Shown: positions 58,974 through 64,000 of the stretch, piece by piece
Numbering within the stretch: position 1 is the stretch's first letter
How the letters are laid out: every line of letters begins with the position of its first letter
Assembly: GCA_025526995.1 (NCBI GenBank)
Contig: JAHLKG010000003.1
Location: 372,001 to 436,000, forward strand
Reading direction: 5' to 3'
Source: Powellomyces hirtus
Lineage: Eukaryota; Chytridiomycota; Chytridiomycetes; Spizellomycetales; Powellomycetaceae
DNA length: 64,000 nt
The notes under the pieces: model-generated
Databases searched by the model: none
Told to the model about the DNA's origin: nothing
The model's input: the letters and a program-made list of their open reading frames with translations, nothing else
Made by a program: the position numbers and the translations under genes

Positions 58974-60464
58974 TTATATGAGAGCCACGGAAGTGAACTT
59001 GTGTCGAAGTTCAAAGTCTCGCTTTAACAAGAACCAGCGTGGGAACGCGTGCTTTACGCGTCGACTCATGCTCGCAGCACACCGACACGAGGAAGGCTAA
59101 TGCCTGCTCCACAATTTTGTGGTGGCGAGTACATCTATGTGATGGAGGTCGAGCGTTGGAAGGTTGATGTCTGGAAGATAGGTGCCCTTCCCATTACTAT
59201 CCAACATTTTTAACCAAATTTCTTCGCAATCTCTGAAACATCCTGCAGCATGTGGGGACGATCTGCCAAGATGCTGAGATTGTCTCACCCCTCCTCGACA
59301 ACAGCGACTTCCTCTATTTGCACTGGTTTTGAGTGCTTCCATCCTAGGGACAGTTCTGAGCCTCAGATCCCTATATCACCTCTATTAGATACGTTGCTGG
59401 GCTTGTGTGGTCCTGGAAGTGCGTTGCACTCTTCAGTTTTAACGCTCCTTGTTTTTTTTTGTTGATCCTCCGGTCCTATTGCAAAATTGGACATGGGTTA
59501 CTTTGCATAGATGTCCAACTTTCAACTTTGCAATAGGACACCCAACTTCTGCTAGGTGAAGAAAATTTGAGAAGCCGGGCGGGGCTGTCGGGAGTCTAGT
59601 TCTTGATCGGCGGAGTGTCTAAATCCCGCACAGCATCGTCTGCAATTGTTTGTGTCTACGCCTGTGTGTCTACCTCTCCCTCAATTCCAGACGCGATGGA
59701 CGTTATTTAAAGGGGTAAACGGCGTACCGGCATACGCGTTCAGGCGCCCATCCAGCCTGGAATCTCTGACCAACATGATCGAGTTCCTTCCGATGAGACG
59801 CTAATCGATGAACTTCCTGTCCGTTGATGAAGCGGCACAGACAACAAGGTCAATCGGTCGGCACACTATAGCGTGTACATCAGTAACTAAATATGCAAGC
59901 CCTTTAGACACAAGGTTGCGTTCAGGGAAAAGGGAGGGCAGGACCCTTCTCCTTCAAGTAGCTGCCCAGTCGAGACAATCGCAATGAACGAGGTGTGCAA
60001 ATACGAAAACCGAAAGAAGTCTGAGTATCCTTGATGGTTTTTGTGTTTCATCTCACAAGGGCAAAGAAACACATGTGCGACGAGACGAAGTGAGGAACAT
60101 TGTCAATGCCCGGCGCATAAACCTAAAGCACGAAAGTGGCGTACAAACGTTTCTAGGATCACTGACTAGCAATCCTCAGATATGGAAGTGAACAATTCCG
60201 GCTGTCCACAGTCATACCCAGACAGGGTCACTTGAGATGGATGCTTAGTTCGGATCCATTCATAAACCCGTCATATTCCTTCGAGTGTGCCCAGGTTAAC
60301 CCATCCATAATATACCGTCTCTCCATCAGCTGCTTCGCTGCTGGTAAATATGAATTGATTTATGAGTGAGGATTATCTAATGTGATTCTACAAACTCCTG
60401 TCAACCAGAAGGAGCATCACAGTGTGAATCAGCAAAAAGCTCAAGGGTATATGCTGTCACAACC
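58974..60464. other. Gene-poor region between DYNC2I2 and MIC19
   Basis: About 1.5 kb. It holds the DYNC2I2 promoter and a hairpin element at 59473-59539. A minus-strand frame at 59097-59342 (ending ATTKLWSRH) is open, but has no motif or linked exon that I can support. Confidence 0.45.
59473..59539. repeat. Inverted repeat / hairpin element
   Basis: Left arm GTCCTATTGCAAAATTGGAC (59473-59492) pairs with a right arm at 59512-59539 (GTCCAACTTTCAACTTTGCA and ATAGGAC), which carries a small bulge of about 7 nt. The loop is about 17-20 nt. No coding capacity. It could be a MITE end or a stable RNA hairpin. Confidence 0.6.
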
Positions 60465-61327
60465 TCACAGGCGAGAACCTACCCGCTGCGCCTTCTTAGC
60501 TTCATTCTTCATGTTCTCGACTTCTCGCCAGCAGTCCAAAGGACGACTCTGGTTTTTACTAGATGTGACGGAAGGTCATCAGTAACGCAGTACTCAAAGT
60601 ACATAATTAAGCCGTTATTCCTCACCGATAACATTCTACAACGGCCTCCTGTGCAGCGACGGCACCAGGATGTACATCGTGCCTTGGTTGACTGCAAACA
60701 AGGGAATAAACGAATTTAGATTCTGGGACGAGAAAGCGATGCAAGATCACCGTGCCGAGAACCACTTTCATGCTTCTTACATTCTTTGCCTCCTGATCAA
60801 GTCCTCGGCTTCCCGAGCAACTGCATCCGCAGAACGCTGCTCCTTGCCCAACCTTATCTCCTGTTGCAGTCCAAGTTCGCGGTTTACACGGCTGTCGACC
60901 AGTGCATCGACTTTCTGAGATTGTTGTGATGATGATGAGGAGGATGTGCGTGATTGTGATTGTTGCTGTTGCTGCTGCTGCTGCTGCTGTGTTGACTGCG
61001 GTCGTTGCCGGCTGCGTCCGTCGACTGGGTAAGGGGATGGAGGAGCGGGTACTGATGCGAATCGGGCGAGAAGAGCCGCCTGCGGAAGAGGACCAGCGAC
61101 AATGAGCAACCAGATATACATAAACATATGCAGAACAAACATACGTCTGGGGGCTGGCCTTCCAGCTTCCGAAGCAACTCGGGGGAGAACTAAACAGCAG
61201 GGATCGAGGGTCAATTGTCACGTTGCAGGTTTCTAACGGTGCCTGCCCGGACGAGACACACCTGAATGGCGACTTCAGGCTCATTGTAGATGATGATGGG
61301 CTCACGCTTTGAGTTCTTGGCACCCAT
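60465..61327 (-). CDS. MIC19: MICOS subunit MIC19 (CHCH-domain, CHCHD3-like)
   Basis: Peripheral inner-membrane protein of the mitochondrial contact site complex, holding cristae junctions. Exons 61262-61327, 61145-61189, 60781-61079, 60626-60691 and 60465-60558 join in phase to 189 aa. Seen: MGAKNSKREPIIIYNEPEVA with Gly2 fit for N-myristoylation, FSPELLRKLEGQPP, a polyQ then polySer insert (60935-61000), VDALVDSRVNRELG, and the CHCH end AVVECYRKNQSRPLDCWREV with Cys pair spacing as in fungal Mic19, then ENMKNEAKKAQR. The last acceptor could be TAG at 60559 (used here, keeps the Cys spacing) or a nearby CAG/GAG. Divergent from MFAP1 over 334 nt. Confidence 0.9.
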
Positions 61328-61661
61328 TGAGCAAAGACCGTTTTTTCGGAAAGTTGTCAAGGAGGATGAGTGACGATTTCGACAAAGCAACTTCTTCCAA
61401 GTCGCTGGTCGGAGGCTGGACCCTGTATGTAGGACGTCATATATTCAGCTCGTGGGGAGAAGTGCGAGCGAAGTTTCGATCATTTGGACTTTGGACATTC
61501 TGAAATTAAACGACTCTACTTAGCGGATATGCTCAAAAGCCTAGCCAGGAGTTGATTCACCTACAATTGGAAACTTAATTGCCTCTGCTTGACATCCGAA
61601 ACTCGATATATTCCTTGTGGTGCTTTGTGCGACGCACCGCATTTGATTGTGAGATAACACA
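61328..61661. promoter_or_regulatory. Shared divergent promoter of MIC19 and MFAP1
   Basis: A 334-nt gap between start codons, with no other gene seen. Role inferred from position. Confidence 0.45.
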
Positions 61662-63160
61662 ATGGCATCAGCACCGAAACCTCCACAGCGCAGCCGCCCT
61701 GTTCGATACTGGCCCGGAAAGGCCCCCAAGGGAGCAGCAGAGCAGCCCTCATCCGAATCCGAGTCTGAAGATGACAACGCCCTGCAGATAGAGTTTAAGG
61801 ACCGGGAGATTCACGAAGTCACGTCCGCATCCTCAGCGCATAACATACCCGATGCCGCAGCGATACAAAGTGATAGGCGACTCATGCGTTTGCAGCAGAG
61901 TCGTAAAGAGCAAGGAGATGGTGACGAAAGTGAGCCGAGGTCTAGAAGACGAAGAGAACCCGTCGAGAGCCGTGCTCCGACAGCAACTGCCGCGCCCGAA
62001 GTGTCGCCCGAGAGTGATGAGGAAGATGAGGACGCTGCAGCAGAGAGGCGACAGCGAATACGAGCTCTGGCGATGAAGCAAAGGCACGAAGAGGAGAAAC
62101 GTCTTGGGGCACAGGAAGCAGCGGAACAGGAGGAGGAGGAGGTACGGAACATCTCTTGATGTCCACTTGCTGTACCCATGATACTGATTCTGAAGTCCTG
62201 GTGTTGGTGCTTCCAGGATGAGAGTGAATACACGTCCGAATATACCACAGATTCAGAGGACGATCTCGTGTCGTCGCGAACATTGCTGAAGCCGGTTTTC
62301 ATTGCAAAGTATGCGCGACTTCGTGTTGGTTGGTGCATACTTGAGATTCGAATTGACAAATGCATCTCAGGAACAAGCGTGAAACAATAATAGAAAAGGA
62401 ACGATTGGAAAAGGAAGCCGAAGAGGCCGAGGCGGCGCGGCAACTGGCAGCAGAAGAGAAGAAGCGGGAGTCGCACCACATGGTCGCGGAAGAGCTGCGC
62501 CGCGAACAAGCCGCTGCAGAGGTGACGACTGCCGCCCCAGATGTCGACGATACCGATAATGTCAACGAGGAGGAAGAATACGCGGCATGGAAACTGCGCG
62601 AACTTCATCGCATCAAGCGAGATCGCTCGGAGGCAGAGGAACGTGAAGCCGCCAAAGACGACATTGAACGACGACGGACCATGACTGATGCTGAGATCAT
62701 GGCAGAGAAGGCAAAGGATGGCACGCTGTCCAAAGGCAGTCGCGATCACAACGGCGAAAAGCCAAAGCATCGCTTCATGCAGAAATACTTCCACAAAGGC
62801 GCCTTCTTTGTCGACGACGATTCCGTTGGCAAGGCTTTGGAAGAGCGCGATTTCGCACAGCCAACGCTTGAAGACAAGTTTGACAAGAGTGTCCTTCCCA
62901 GTGTTATGCAAGTAAAGAACTTTGGACGCGCCGGTCAAACCAAATGGACGCACTTGACAGATCAGGATACTTCAAATGTAAGTTCTCAGTTTTATGGCTT
63001 CGTCGGCATCGTTGCTGTGCCGATTGCTTATATCTTCTTTATGTTCTAGATGGAATCTCCGTGGTTCCAGAAGACTGACGTCAACAAACGAACCCTGAGT
63101 AAACAGGGTGGGATGAAGCAAGGGTTCGACAAGCCAACGGCGAAACGGCGGAAGTACTGA
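61662..63160 (+). CDS. MFAP1: MFAP1 homolog, spliceosomal B-complex protein
   Basis: Nuclear pre-mRNA splicing protein that works with Prp38 during spliceosome activation. Exons 61662-62141, 62217-62308, 62371-62977 and 63050-63160 join in phase to 429 aa. Seen: N-terminal VRYWPGKAP, acidic/Arg-rich coils, SEYTSEYTTDSEDD, LKPVFI, KRETIIEKERLEKEAEEAEA, EYAAWKLRELHRIKRDRSEA, MTDAEIMAE, KHRFMQKYFHKGAFFVDDDS and the C-terminal TKWTHLTDQDTSN joined to MESPWFQ. These are the invariant MFAP1 blocks in the right order. The name comes from an old misassignment to microfibrils. Ends FDKPTAKRRKY. Confidence 0.96.
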
Positions 63161-63702
63161 TCAGCACGTAGAAGCTGCCATGCATTCTCCCTTTCGACGT
63201 CAGCATCTGGACCCCGTGGTCTTCCTGTCCTCATCGGCGCTCCGTTGGTGACGTTAACAAAATGACCCTTCTCCTGGCTCCTCTCTGGCACACCTTTTGA
63301 TATCTTCGACTGCTCCGCTAGACTTGGAGTCGCCAACGCCAAGCGGGTTACCCTACGACAGACTGCACCGAGGCCACGCGGAGCGAAGATCTACCAGAAG
63401 TCTTTTCCATGCATTCATCTCGGACTGGCTTCCTGTTATCGCAGGACAGGCGGTGAGTACCACCGGTGTGCCCCTTTCGAGACTATGCGCCCAAAATATA
63501 TTATGGGTCGCTTGCCTGTTGGCATTCGTCTTGTTCCCGCCCTTGTACATACACCATTCTTCAATAAAAGCATTAATCGGGATCAAGCGTGATCGTAACC
63601 TGTCATTTTCTTGAGTTGTTCGAAAAGGAATACAGAAGATATGTGATAATGATATATGTACAAGAAGGCACAACGACAAAGGGCACCAGTTCTGCCGTAG
63701 AT
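63161..63702. other. 3' region between convergent MFAP1 and LSM8
   Basis: About 540 nt. A plus-strand open frame (63297-63614) is present but has no recognisable motif or linked exon; I leave it unannotated. Confidence 0.4.
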
Positions 63703-64000
63703 TTAATAAACAGCATTTCTTATGGATGGGAGCGGCTGTGCGTGCACTCCGGCCCAGTCGATTGATCGATCCAGCTCCATATCCATATTTCCCAGCGCGG
63801 CCCTAATCATTCGAGAAAGAGAGGCGCATCAGCCTGTGATATGCCACCCATCTTTCAACTCCCGTTGTCCTTAAACTCACACGTTGTCGCCTCGAATGAT
63901 GTACAGTCCTAATGGAATTATTTCCACCCCTTCCTCCCCGAACACCCGTTCAACGGAATTTGCTAGTATCAGATTGTTCGTTTGGTCGTACCCTTTCAGT
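63703..64000 (-). CDS. LSM8: U6 snRNA-associated Sm-like protein LSM8, 5' truncated by window edge
   Basis: Subunit that defines the nuclear LSM2-8 ring, which binds the U6 snRNA 3' end. Visible exons: 63881 to beyond 64000, and 63703-63802, joined in phase over a 78-nt intron (donor GTGAGT). Seen: LKGYDQTNNLILANSVERVF, then GVEIIPLGLYIIRGDNV, the LSM8-type Sm2 region, and the C-terminus AALGNMDMELDRSIDW with HAQPLPS. About the first 30 residues, including most of Sm1, lie outside the window. LSM1 is excluded because the IRGDNV spacing and the short tail fit LSM8. Confidence 0.93.

Noticed and set aside
59097..59342. Minus-strand open frame ending ATTKLWSRH
   Set aside because: Plausible composition but isolated, with no homology I recognise.
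61811..62953. 380-residue minus-strand open frame across MFAP1
   Set aside because: Antisense shadow of the acidic/basic MFAP1 coding sequence; no motif.
63297..63614. Plus-strand open frame of 105 codons near the right end
   Set aside because: No motif; part (FHAFISDWLPVIAGQA) could be an exon, but no partner exon is visible and it sits in the 3' gap of two convergent genes.

Overview
The window is nuclear DNA from a flagellated (zoosporic) fungus, most likely a chytrid. The gene set is fungal and opisthokont (CLU1, NAR1, HEM2, COQ3, GET3, CBR1, MED6, MIC19, an Rco1-like protein, a YAT-type amino-acid permease, a Pfa3-like acyltransferase). It also contains two axoneme/intraflagellar-transport genes, a CFAP99-like gene and the dynein-2 intermediate chain DYNC2I2/WDR34, which non-flagellated fungi have lost. 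Genes are cut by many short introns (about 49-100 nt, mostly GT(A/G)NG...YAG). I rebuilt exon chains by matching splice phase and family motifs. Most chains close exactly in phase, and uncertain junctions are marked.

Layout. 1-5.1 kb: CFAP99-like 3' part, SmE (SNRPE), two tRNA-Lys genes and a doubtful coiled-coil gene. 5.5-13.9 kb: amino-acid permease, then a long empty region, then an Rco1-like double-PHD protein. 14.9-16.4 kb: a PAS-kinase-like Ser/Thr kinase. 17.3-17.6 kb: tRNA-Lys inside a duplicated block. 17.9-22.1 kb: CLU1. 22.3-23.6 kb: a DUF3669-like gene with a 2-bp frame break. 23.6-26.3 kb: gene-poor, with a MITE-like inverted repeat. 26.3-27.9 kb: a bHLH factor. 28.3-28.8 kb: two more tRNA-Lys genes and the second copy of the duplicated block. 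29.1-64 kb is densely packed, with alternating strands and short shared promoters or terminators: BCAS3-like, OSTF1-like, NAR1, CBR1, WW-domain protein, COQ3, HEM2, J-domain protein, MED6, DHHC acyltransferase, NR2C2AP-like, CSTF1, HUT1, a single-pass membrane protein, GET3, ETFRF1, a decayed F-box-like gene, DYNC2I2, MIC19, MFAP1, and the 3' part of LSM8 at the right edge.

The genes are mostly housekeeping: RNA processing (SNRPE, LSM8, MFAP1, CSTF1), mitochondrial function (COQ3, MIC19, ETFRF1, CLU1), heme and Fe-S assembly (HEM2, NAR1), ER/Golgi membrane work (GET3, HUT1, CBR1, DHHC) and transcription (MED6, Rco1-like, bHLH). No operon-like cassette, defence system or obvious new system is visible. 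The most unusual features are the five lysine tRNAs (the only tRNAs seen), the inverted duplication of a tRNA-Lys with about 230-nt flanks, very small exons (15 and 19 nt), the inverted-repeat elements and the two broken genes.
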